DNA of 34,097 nt from Chromera velia. Its lineage: Eukaryota > Sar > Chromeraceae. Numbering within the stretch: the stretch's first letter is position 1; each line of letters starts with the position of its first letter. A model generated the notes under the pieces. The model had not been told where the DNA came from. It made no database searches and saw nothing but the letters and a program-made list of their open reading frames with translations. Of the stretch, positions 21,431 through 32,300 are shown in pieces. A program made the position numbers and the translations under genes. Location of the stretch: assembly GCA_018398765.1 (NCBI GenBank), contig JAHBMJ010001201.1, forward strand, positions 1 through 34,097, given 5' to 3'.

Positions 21431-23595
21431 ATGTCAGGCTCAATGCAGTGCACAGTCTCTTTTTGTGTGGCCCTCGTGCTGCTTCTCCAGTTGTTTCATT
21501 GTCCAGAGGGAAGCGCAACCGTCACTCTCACTGGGCGAGGGTTGCGACGGAGCGGAAAACCGAATAGCGGCTGTTCAATGGGAAGATTTGGGGTCGTGGG
21601 CGCAAATCGCTTCCAAGGTGAGATGACATATAAGTGGGGCAGCGTTGGTGTTTGAGACGGCAGCGTTGTCTAGATGTTGTCCGGAAGTCGCCTCCTCTGT
21701 TTCCCTCGTCTCTCTTTGCAGGTGTGTGGACTCCATGTGCTGGGGACAGGAAGGAAGAACAGGAAGATGAAGGATGGGAGTGGTTGTTGAAGAGTTTGAG
21801 AGAAAAAATGGGAGAGTTGGTCAGAAGGGCAGTGTCAGACAGTGGGGGTTCGAGAGGGGAAGGAGAGAAGGGGGGCAAACAGGCACCAAGACCGAGCGAG
21901 GAAAGTCGCCAACCCAAAATGGAGACGCCACCGAGTCAGGATCAAACATCTCAAGTTGATCCTGGCCGGAGAGGAAGAAGACTGGCGCCAGAGCAGCAGA
22001 ATCTCTTGAAGAAAGCGGAAATTGAACTTAAGAAAAAGTTTACGGCAGAGGAGCAAATACGAAAAAATCATATGCGGAACCAGAACTTGACTTCGATGAA
22101 GATTATGGTTGATATTTTGTCTACTGTCTCTGGGCTCATTCCCCTTTTGTTTCTGCTGGCGAACTTTTCTGGCCGGTTGGTAGCAGCATTGAAGTCTTTG
22201 CTGGTCAAAAAGAAAGACCGAGTTCTGACGTTTGATGACGTGATTGGTCTTGAGGAGGCAAAAGAGGAATTGAAGGAAGTGGCCGATTTCCTGCAACACC
22301 CCAAACAATACAGAGATCTCGGGGTGCGTATACCGGCAGGGGTGATCCTTGAAGGACCACCGGGGTCGGGCAAGACTCTGCTTGCAAAAGCCCTGGCGGC
22401 AGAGGCCAAGGCATCGTTCATTGCCACGTCGGGCTCGTCCTTCGGGGGGGTTCTCATGGGTCTTGCAGCGATGAGGATTCGATCTTTGTTCCAACGCGCA
22501 CGTGCATGTGCCCCGTGCATTGTGTTTATTGATGAATTTGACTCTCTCGCGAAAAAGCGTTTCAGCGAGAGTGTCAACAAAGGCGCAGAGATGGACAACG
22601 ACCTCACTGTCAACCAACTGTTGACGGAGTTGGACGGCTTCGTCTCCCGGAAGACGAACAAACCCGTTATTTTGATAGCTGCCACCAACAGAGCAGAGTC
22701 CCTCGACCCCGCCGTTATGCGGCCCGGCAGATTTGATCGGAAGATCTTTGTAGGGTATCCGGATGTCAAGGCGCGTGAGGGGATTTTGAGGCATTACATG
22801 AAGGGAAAGCCTACGGGGGAGGATGTGGAGGATCACTTGAGTAAGGTTGCCAAGCGAACGATTGGGTGGAGTGGCGCGCATTTAGAGAATTTGATCAATG
22901 AGGCCGCGCTGTTTGCAGGGAGAAGAAACGCCTCAGAGGTAGGGGCGATGGATTTAGAGGCTGCGTTTGAGCGGCACATGCTGGGGCCTCGCAAGAAGGG
23001 GGACACTTGGAAGTCGAAAGATGCGGAGAGAGTGCTTCGAGTGACTGCAATTCACGAAGCAGGGCACGCACTCGTCTCTACTCTCCATCCTGATGGAGCA
23101 GAGGTGCAGAGCGTGACTATAGTCCCGAGGACTGGGGCTGCGGGTGTGGGGGGGTTTACGAGTTTCATTCCGTCGTCGGACGATTTGCAGTCGTTGCGGA
23201 GATTGGAGGGACAGTTGGCAATGGCGATGGGGGGGAGGGCGGCAGAAGAGGTTGCATTGGGAGAACGGAATGTGACAACAGGGGCGACAGGCGATATTGC
23301 CCATGCGACTCAGTTAGCTCGGTTGATGGTGGAAGAGTTTGGTTTTGCGCCTGAGGTTGGTCTTGTGAAGGTCGGGGAGGGAGGTTTCTTTCGTCGGTCT
23401 CCGGGAGATCAGGAGAAATCAGATTCAGCAGTGCGGAGGCTGACTCAACAAGCATTTGATACAGCGAAGGGAATTCTAGAAAAGAACAGGAATCTTCTCT
23501 TCCGAATAGCCGATTTGCTGGCTGAAAAAGAGACCATTTCTGGAGATGAACTGAGAAAAACGATCGAAAAACACACAAAAGGCGACACTTTCTAA
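21431..23595 (+). CDS. FTSH: FtsH-like AAA+ zinc metalloprotease, probably plastid-targeted (2 exons)
   Basis: Exons 21431-21617 and 21722-23595 (donor G|GTGAGA, acceptor TTTGCAG, phase 1) give 686 aa, stop TAA. Residues 1-29 are a signal peptide (hydrophobic core VSFCVALVLLLQLF). They are followed by a basic, Ser/Gly-rich stretch like a transit peptide, the two-part leader used for complex plastids. A Gln/Lys-rich linker leads to one membrane segment (about 194-215). The AAA domain has Walker A GPPGSGKT (274-281), Walker B IVFIDEFD (329-336) and the arginine-finger region ATNRAESLDPAVMRPGRFDR. The protease has HEAGH (507-511) and the third zinc ligand, Asp587, in GDIAHAT. It should be a membrane-bound hexamer that extracts and degrades membrane proteins. 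Unusual points: only one membrane segment, and the pore loop reads VLMG where FtsH normally has an aromatic residue (MFVG). The plastid location is inferred from the leader. Confidence 0.9.
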
Positions 23596-23855
23596 GCTTA
23601 CCGTCGCAGTCAAGAGTTTTTTCCAAAAGATTCTTTTTCTTTAAATATATGGTGACCATGCTACTGGCGTGTGTTCCTAGGTATGTTCTCTCCTAGGTTC
23701 TCTCTATATAATTGAAGTGCCCGCCGGAATGTCGAAATACGAGCTAGTTAGTACGTGCTAGTAATGCATATAGCCAGTCTAGTAGCCAGTACAGTAGTTT
23801 CTTAATATTTCCTAAAAGAATCAACAAGTGAACACACCAGCCTGGGAGTGTGATT

Positions 23856-24110
23856 CTGTAGGCGACGCACAGTGGTAAAAAAAAAAAAGAATAGACGTTA
23901 ACAGATTTTTTTTTTTCTTTTTTTTTTTTGTTCCTCCTCCTGGACTCCTCCAAGGCCACCCTAAAGCATAAACCATAAGTAACTCATCAAGTTTTTGCTT
24001 GTTTGAGCTTTATAACATGCTTTAACGATCATCTTCAATAATAAAAAAAAAAAAATATAGATCGACCTTTCCAAATTTTTTTTTTTTTTTTACCATTGTA
24101 CGTCGCCTAG
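23856..24110. mobile_element. 255-bp MITE with 8-bp target duplication (hAT-like)
   Basis: The left end CTGTAGGCGACGCACAGTGG runs into an A run. The right end, read in reverse, is CTAGGCGACGTACAATGG followed by the matching run, giving about 30 bp of inverted repeat with few mismatches. A perfect 8-bp direct repeat GTGTGATT flanks it (23848-23855 and 24111-24118). An 8-bp duplication is typical of the hAT superfamily. No transposase is present. Confidence 0.75.
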
Positions 24111-24287
24111 GTGTGATTAGAACACACAAAACAAAAAAAAAACTACATACACACCCACAAAGCAAAGTATTATATAAAAAACATAAAGAGAAAGTGTATA
24201 TGATACTACGTATATGCATAAATGTTGCGACCTCTATAAGTGAACTTGTCACCTTATAAGACGTCTCCTTGACAGTCTTAGTCTGGA

Positions 24288-24530
24288 CTAGGCTCTGCAC
24301 TCTATAAATTAAAAAAAAAAAGAAAAAAAAAAGAAAGTTTCTCATCTTTTATTTTTTTTTTTTTTATCAACTGAAAAGCATCTATGGTTTTCAATGTAAC
24401 ACCCCGTGCAACACTCTTGCAACACTTGAACAACAGTTGTTTGCCTATTGAATGCCATGATAAAAAAAAAAAATCCGTAAAAAAAAAACTTTTCCTCATC
24501 TTTTTTTTTTTAATGTAGTGCAGAGCCTAG
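24288..24530. mobile_element. 243-bp MITE-like inverted-repeat element
   Basis: Perfect 14-bp inverted ends, CTAGGCTCTGCACT (24288-24301) and AGTGCAGAGCCTAG (24517-24530), run into A- or T-rich arms. The CTAGGC start and poly(A)/(T) arms resemble the element at 23856, suggesting one family. Flanking 8-mers (AGTCTGGA and CTACTGGA) match at only five positions. Confidence 0.6.
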
Positions 24531-24771
24531 CTACTGGAATACGTATAGATACATATGTTCAGCTAGATGTTGAGACACCCAGCCATACAACTTTATTAAT
24601 AAATTATTATACTAGAACAAATCTTTTTTACATTCACTCTCTGTGCTGTTTTTTCCCCGTAGTTTCCTCTGAAGGCTCTTTCACTTCGCATCCCGTTGAA
24701 ACTGTTGAACCTGACTTTGAAAGCTTGATGCAGAAAGAGTCCCCGTTTCAAGACCCGGCTCTGCCACCTAG

Positions 24772-27607
24772 TTATGTTTTCTTCTTCAGCGACATTCCCG
24801 AAAAGAGCCCACCGGAGGCTTTCGGTGCAGGCTTTGGAACTAAAGGGGGTCTGGATTCTGCCTCCGTCTCCTCTCTTCCCTTCTCTACTTGAGTGCCGTC
24901 TCCCTCTTGCATGGTCCCAGCAGGAGTAGCAGGAGGCCCCGATGGCATTGCCCTCCCATCCTCAGCATGATGCAGGCTGCTGTTCGAGATAGCGGGGGGG
25001 TGCGAATCTTGAGGAAATTCTGCTGCTGGGTCGGTCAGCTCTTTCTGTGTATTCAGAGTCTCTGGCTGGGCGGCTTCGCAATCGTCCTCCCCCTCCGCTC
25101 CTGCAAGCGGAGGGGGAGACGGAGACGTAGGAGCTTGACTGGCAGGGTCGACCGGCTCTCTGCCCCCCACCGGACTGTCTGACGTCGCCATGATATCCGG
25201 ACCCCCCTTTTCTCTCTCTCCTTCCGTGTCTACCTCTGCCTCTGCCTCTGTTTGGGGTGGGAGGGTGACAAGGGCAGGTGGTGCAGATTCTTCTTCATCC
25301 TCTTCTTCGGAACGGGGGGCGTGGTGATTTTCCTTTTCTTCTCCCGTCTCGGCATCACCTGTCACAGCCACTTCGCCGTTCTCTTTCACTTTTCCTGCTG
25401 ACTCTCCCGCCAGCCCCCCCTCTTCCATCATTGAAGTGATGCCTGCAGTCACTCCGTCGTCTCTTCCTCCTGCCTCTCCATTTGCGTCTACAGGTCCGGA
25501 ATCCGACGGGAGAGCTTCCTCAGGAGGAGAGGAACGAGGCCGCTCTGAAGGTGTCTCTGCTGAGGCTGCAGGCACGCTCTGCTCTTTTTGCTTTTCCCTC
25601 CCTGCCCTCTTTTGTTTCAGCGCTCTCCGCTCCTCCTGCTCCTTCGCGATCTTCGAGAGGCCCTCCATTCGCCTCTCCAAAGCCCCCAGCTCTGCAAAGG
25701 ACGTTCGGCAGAATGCATGCATGAGTCAATCCAGAAAAAGAACGTTTCGCATGTCAATATGTAGCTCATTAAAGTGGATTAAAAATGCATGTGCACGTGC
25801 AGTGCTGGCGTGTGTCAACCTTCAAAGTCTTGACGCAAACAGGCCGGTCGAAAAAACGGCGGCTTATCAGCAGTGGTTGACGCTCTTGTGCAGTCTAGCT
25901 CTCTCTCTCAGAAGACAAAGAGAAAAGACACGACGACACGGAAAGCCAGGCTCACAAACATAAAGAGACTGGCTTGAACGGGTTCTGGGCACCGTATGCT
26001 TGAGCGCATGTGAGGGCGCCGCCGCAGCTCGAGTCTGAAAGCTCAGGAGATAAGCTTCTACCATGCATCTACCCACCCACCCACCCTTCTTTTTGTCCTC
26101 CAGCTTGTCATTCAAGTCAGAGGCGAGACCAAAGTCCTCAGCAGCAGCGGCAGCATCGACCTCGGCTTCCAGCGCGTCTATCTGCTGACGATCGTGCTCT
26201 GCACACACTCAAACAAACCAAGGAAACGCAACACAAAAGATGTGCAAGGACAGCGCCAATGATTGAAATCACCGTGTAGGGAGAGAGAAGCTTCATATGT
26301 CAAACGGCGGGTCAAACAAAGCATGGATCGAGAAAGACGCGGACGCTGTGAAAGAGACAAAGGGAGCCAGCCATTTCTTCTCTGGATCAAAAGACGATGC
26401 GGTAACATGACATTGTCTTTGGCGTGTGCATCTGCTGCAGGGAGTTCGGTCCTTTGTGGCTGCATTGCTCTGCAATGAAATGACGCACGCGCCGACTATC
26501 CGTCAAAAACAAAAAACCCTAAATGACCGACCGACTGACCGATCAACCCGCGTAACATCTCGACTTCCCCCGACACATCGGCCTCTTCCTCTTCTCCGTC
26601 TTCTTCTTCGCTTTCCTTCCCCGTCTCTTCAGCCCTTTCCCCTCTTTCCCCTCCCTCTTTCTCACTTGCTCGCGCAAAAGATGTTCCCTCCTTCTCCCCG
26701 TCTCTCTCTCCCTCATTTCCCATTTGCGTCTCTGCTGAGAGTCCAACTGCCTCCCCACCTCTTTGGTCTGAAGGACCTGCTTCTGTGCGCTTCCCCCCCG
26801 TTTGAATTTGTGAAACTTCACCCGCCTCTCCCTTCCCCGCCTCAGACTCCTCTTCGTGCTCTTCCTCGCTCTCCGAAATCTCCTCTCCCCCCTCTTTATC
26901 AGCAGAACTTGACCATGAGTCCAACCACACACCAAATTCTGCCCCCCACTCTAGGACCTCCCCCTCCCCTCCCCGACCTCTTGTGGCAGAAGGACAGGGA
27001 AGACCCCTCTCTTCAAAAAGCTTCTCACAATCCTCCCCCATGTTCTTCAAGGACAACCAGGACACCTCAAGCAACACCTCAGCCTCACGAATCAAAAGAG
27101 AAATCTCACGACCCGACGACCCTTCTCCCTTTACATTCGCCTTCTCCCCCTTCTTCGACACTCTCTGCCATCTCCGAATCAGCCCAGCCACTGCCCTCAG
27201 CTTCTCAGGCAGAGCGTCCAGGCTCTGTCGGTCCCGAGTGGCGCGCGCCTCCACCCCGGCTGCCCTCGCTTGTTCCTCTCCTCTTTCTGCCTCCGCTAAC
27301 CTCTGCATAACGACACAAAAAAGAAAGAGAAATCGACGACAGGGAAGAAAACAGTTGAAAAAAAGACAGGCGCAAGTCTTGGAAAGCGAAAAAGAACACG
27401 CATGCGGGGAGAAAAAGGGGTAAGTGACTCAGCCAGAAGTTGGAGTGGAAATACTTCTCGATCGACATGTTGATGAATTCGTTAAATCAATCAAAGCGAA
27501 CAGATTCTAGTAGGGCACCTCAACGGGGAAATAAAGCGGAGAGCATCTCTGCCTGTCGGTCTACTTCTTTGTCTCTCTTTCGATGCGTGCGTGTGTCTTG
27601 TCTTTTT

Positions 27608-27674
<67 letters not shown>

Positions 27675-29317
27675 GACCTCTGTGAGGGTCTTGACCTCCC
27701 CCAGCTGCTCTTCTGCCTTTGCTTCGAGAGCCGCCTTTTCTTCTTGCAATGCCTGCAGATGATGGAAAAGAGGAAAAGAGAAGAAGAACAAGGGGACGGG
27801 ATAGGAACACAAAAAGAGAAACAATTATTGACAAGACGGATGATTGGAGGGAGTGGGGGTTCTCTCTTCTCACATTTCCACTTCTCTTTCTTTGTCCGCT
27901 ACGTGTGTATCTGTTTTTTTGGTCTGTTTGCATCCGGATGTGCTCCCCGTCGATCAGACTGCTTCTCATAAACAGGTGACAGACACCATCGATGAGAGAG
28001 GGAGGGAAGCGTCAAGGAGAGGTCAAGAGAAAGCAACCAACTGTAGTCTGTCTCATCGAAGGCCCCTCACTCTTGACAGACAGGCCGCGTGAGAGAGAGA
28101 TAAGTCTAATCTCCTCTCCTCTCCGCAGATCTATCTGCATTAATACCTCTATGTCGTGCTTCAACCCACCTTGATCTTGGCAGAGACCGCTGCGGCCTCC
28201 TTGAACGCCCTCGCCTGTGCTGCCGTCTTCTTCTCCGCCTCCAGGGGCACGATCCGATTCTCAGTCCTTGCGATGGCGTCCCTGCATGCTCCCGTACGTT
28301 GCCAGGGATCACGCACAGCAAGGGAAGTGAACGGATAAGAAAGGCACGAGAACGAGATCCGTGAAAACAAAAAAGAAGAAACGGTATCAGAGAGATGTGG
28401 GGCTTATAGGCAAAACAAGATATATCAATCGATTGAACAGACAGAGAAAATCACAAAAGAAACAAAAATCATAGAACCCCCCGCTGAGTCCTTCCACCTA
28501 CCGACCGTGTCTCTTCTAGAGCCGAGGTCGCTCTCTGGAGTATCCGCGCTGCCTCATTTCGCTCCTCCGACTTCCTCTCTGCCTCCTCCCGCACGCTTTC
28601 CAGTGCAGCCTCTGCAGCACCTGCCTCCTCGTTCCACTTTTCTCTCACTTTTTCGCTCTCCTCCAAAACCCTCTGGGCTCCTCTCAGCATTCTCAGGCTT
28701 CTGTTGGCCTTTCTTTGCGTGGCCCTGTGGGTTTTCCTTCTCATCTTTGCGGTCTCTTCCTCCTGCCCGACTGCGCTTTTCAACGCTACCATCTGCAACA
28801 ATCAAAGCACATGCAGGAGGACCCCAGATACTTATAGAATCGCTTGAGAATTCATCAAACACAAAGAGCAGTCAGGGCATCAGAGTATCTGAGCAGATCG
28901 CTCACACGCCGATCAAATGAGGATCTACGGCCACGAAATTCAGAAATCGAAGCAGACGACGTCACTGTTTCCGGACAATTCTTCGTCCCTTAGAACGAGT
29001 CCTGATGCCCTTCTCTGGTCGCCCTCCCTAACGACTTCAAAAGAAAAGTACGAAAGTAGCGCTGCTGTGGCGAACAGTCCACTCATCAGATAAAATGCCG
29101 ACCTGTTCCTCGTCGCTTTCCACCTCCGCACATGTCTCTGCAAGTCTCCTTTCCGTCTCCTCCAACCTCGCCAGCTGGCGATCAAATTTCCGTCGAATGG
29201 CTGACACACGAATGTCGCACTCGCTCAAAGACTCAACCAGATTCTGCTTTTCCCGTCTCCTCTCCTCAAGCTTTTGTTCGAGCTCTGCAATCTCGGCCTC
29301 CACATTCCTGCACGCAC

Positions 29318-29352
<35 letters not shown>

Positions 29353-32300
29353 GGTATAGAACGCCCACACCACCCTACACATGCATGAATTCGCAAACAC
29401 GCCAGCGGAGTGCGACTTCCCCACCACCCCCCACCTCCCTCTCACACACACCACTTGGAGTTGCTGGTCGAACGCTCAAAGAAACAACAAAGCAAGCGTC
29501 CACACACCTTTACTCAGTCGTTATCAATGTCGAACCGTGAAATCGTAGCACGCTGAGGTCCATGCACGCATATGCAACTGCAGCTCCCCCACCCACCCAC
29601 CCCTTCCTATCTTCCTGCCCTTCCATTTTGGAAGAGTCGGGAGATTATGCAAAAACATGTTGGACTGCCTTGTCGCAATTTTCCGTTTCTTCCTCCTCCC
29701 TTGCTTGCAGTCCACACACCGGGCTCACTGGTCAGACGTGTATCTGTACATACATACGTACGCACATCAATATGCCGATTCCTGAGACTGACTCTAAGTT
29801 TGCGGCGACCCTGTCTCTCTCTTCCCGATGTTCTGCGGTGTGGGCTTCGATAGTTCCCCGCAGCTGCAGATCCTCATGAGGTCAGATGGTAAAAAAAAAA
29901 AAAGAGAGATAAAAGAGGAAAGCACATTGAAGAGAGAAGAAAGACAAAGCAGAGGGGCGACTATGGAAGCAAACACAAAGAAAAAAAAAAGGGAGGGAAG
30001 GCATGAGAAAGGGAGCTCTGCATACTGTCTCTCTTTCTCCCTTTGTCACTTCTTTGACCGACACACATGCAGACAGACAGACCTGGTCCCCCTCCTCCTT
30101 GACTCTTTTCTCATCACTCTCCAGATGTCGTCTCGAGAGCTCTAGTCTCTCCTCCTCCCTCACCAGACGCGCACGTTCTGCCTCCAACCTCCTTGCAGTC
30201 TCCCTGTCCTGCGTCTCCCCCTGCTTCCTCTCGTCAGATGCCAGAGCCTCTAGCCGCTTCAGAGCACGACTCAAAGCCTGCAGAAACGCCCACCCCAGCA
30301 GCCAACACATAAGAGAAGAAAAGAAGAAAAAAAACAAAGGACCAAAGTAGAAAGGAAGAAACACATTCAGTTTCCTTCGTGTTCACTGTCCCTTCTTTTT
30401 TCTGTCGCCAAATCGAACAAGGGTGAAGGAGACAATCAGAACCAGAGAAAGAGGAAACAGTCAAGCTGGACTGCGACAATGAAAAAGAGGGAGAAAGAGA
30501 AGCAGGAAAAGGATCAAAAAGAGGCTCCTGACCTGTCTTCTGTGGACAGTCAGTGCCCCCACTGCCGCCTGTGCCTCCTCCCTCTGCTTCCACGCGTCGT
30601 GCAGTTGGGTTTCGGCTTCTCCTTCCTGATCGAGAGGTTCGTTCGAGGGGATGGGCAGAAGTGAAAAACAAGTGAGTAGGGCTGCGGAAAGGTTAAAGAG
30701 AACCACTGTACGTGTGCGTACGAAAATACTGACACAACCATTTCGTAAGGAAAGGAACGGAAGAGAAAAAATAAAACGGAGGGAGAGAGGCAAATTGAAG
30801 GGAAGAAGAAAGGCCTGCTCGCACACAGAAACACCGAAATTGGAAGGGAGGAAGGGAGGAAGGAAGGAAGGAAGGAAGGAAGGAAGGCAGGAAGGAAGGA
30901 AGGAAGGGAGGAAGGAAGGAAAGAAGGCAGAAAGAAGGGAAGGGAGGAAGGAAGGAAGGCAGGAAGGAAGGAAGGAAGGAAGGGAGGAAGGAAGGAAGGA
31001 AGGCAGAAAGAAGGGAAGGGAGGAAGGAAGGAAGGCAGGAAGGAAGAGCCCTCACACCGACCTCCCCATGCCCACCCCCACACTCCCCAACTGTATTTTT
31101 GTTCATTCCTTTCCTCCCTTCCTCCCTCCCCTGTCCAACCTTCCTTCGGAGTTCCCCAATTGTTCCCTCCAGTTCCTCTGCTTCCTCGAACTTCTCCTCC
31201 TCTGCCAGGACGGCCTGACGGGCCTCTGCCTCCTCACGTCGTGAGCGGGTCTTCGCCAGAATCTGCTTGCATGTATGGAGAAGTACAGAGAGACACGCGC
31301 GAAAATTCTGATGACGGTGAATTCAGAGGACCTGAAGGTCACGCGGAAGGGAACCGGGAAGAGAAAGAGGAACAGACCAAAGAAAAGGACATTCTTTTCT
31401 GTGAGGACGGGACCTGGCTCAAGGCAGAAAGCGAATCGACAAAAATGAGAATTTTTTATTTGCTTAAAAAAACAGAGAATTCACCATGCATTTGTGGACG
31501 TTCAAAAGCTTTTTTGACTGACCTCGGCATGATGCCTGGCTGCTTTTGACAAACTGGCAGCTTGAGCGAGCAAGGTCGTCTGCTCCTCCGCAAGGGAGCC
31601 GACTTCATCCCCCACAGAACCGAGAACGGAGTCAAAGGAAGGGGGGGTGTCTCTACGCCGCAGAGAGACAGAGGAGGCGCCTCGAGGCGCTACCTTGCTG
31701 TCAGTACTGGGCTGTCTCGGTGGGGGGAGAGGGGGGGGCTTCGGCTTGACCTTTTCAGGAGAGGCTGAGGACGATGAAGCCAAAAACTTCCGCATGACAC
31801 CGCTGCTGTCCGTTCTGTCCTCCGATCGCAGAGCAGCCACCGAATTTGGTTCGGAGACCGGAGCACACTCTCCTTCAGGATGTGGGCTTTCAAGAGTGGA
31901 GGGGGAAGTAACTGTTGGTGGCGGGGGGGGGGGGGGGGGGGGGGGTTTCGGTCGAGCTTGACTCGCGGATAGAGACGCAGCAGGGGAGGAGACGACACTC
32001 GGTGGGGCGTGAGCCGAGACCTCGACTTCTGCGTGGCCGTCTCCTGTTGGTCCCGAAAGGCGGCGCGTAACTCCGCTCTCTGGCAGAGAAGGGGAAGGCG
32101 GCAGGCCGCCAGTGGTGGAAGGCGGTGGAGCCGCGGCTGCTGCTGCGAATTGCGGCAAATGGGCCCTCCGAGTTTTCTTTACGGGACCACTGGGAACGAG
32201 TGAATGGCCCACCCCGGCGCTTCCACTTCTTCCGCCCATTCCCGTTGGCACCGTCGGTCTGTCAGACGGAGGAACAGGCACAGAGACGGAGGGAGACGGT

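Larger units (their letters stand above)
23596..24771. other. AT-rich intergenic gap between convergent genes
   Basis: It holds the 3' flanks of the FtsH-like gene (plus) and the coiled-coil gene (minus). It is rich in A and T runs of 8-16 bases and contains two inverted-repeat elements (23856-24110 and 24288-24530). No coding frame has any domain. Confidence 0.7.

Noticed and set aside
22068..22881. Minus-strand frames of 233-348 aa across the FtsH gene
   Set aside because: Shadows of the plus-strand gene, whose catalytic motifs are unmistakable.
29524..29715. A 63-aa minus-strand frame in an intron of the coiled-coil gene
   Set aside because: Joining exon 6 (ends 29793, phase 2) directly to exon 7 (starts 29307) keeps frame and rebuilds the coiled coil. 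The extra frame lacks usable splice sites.
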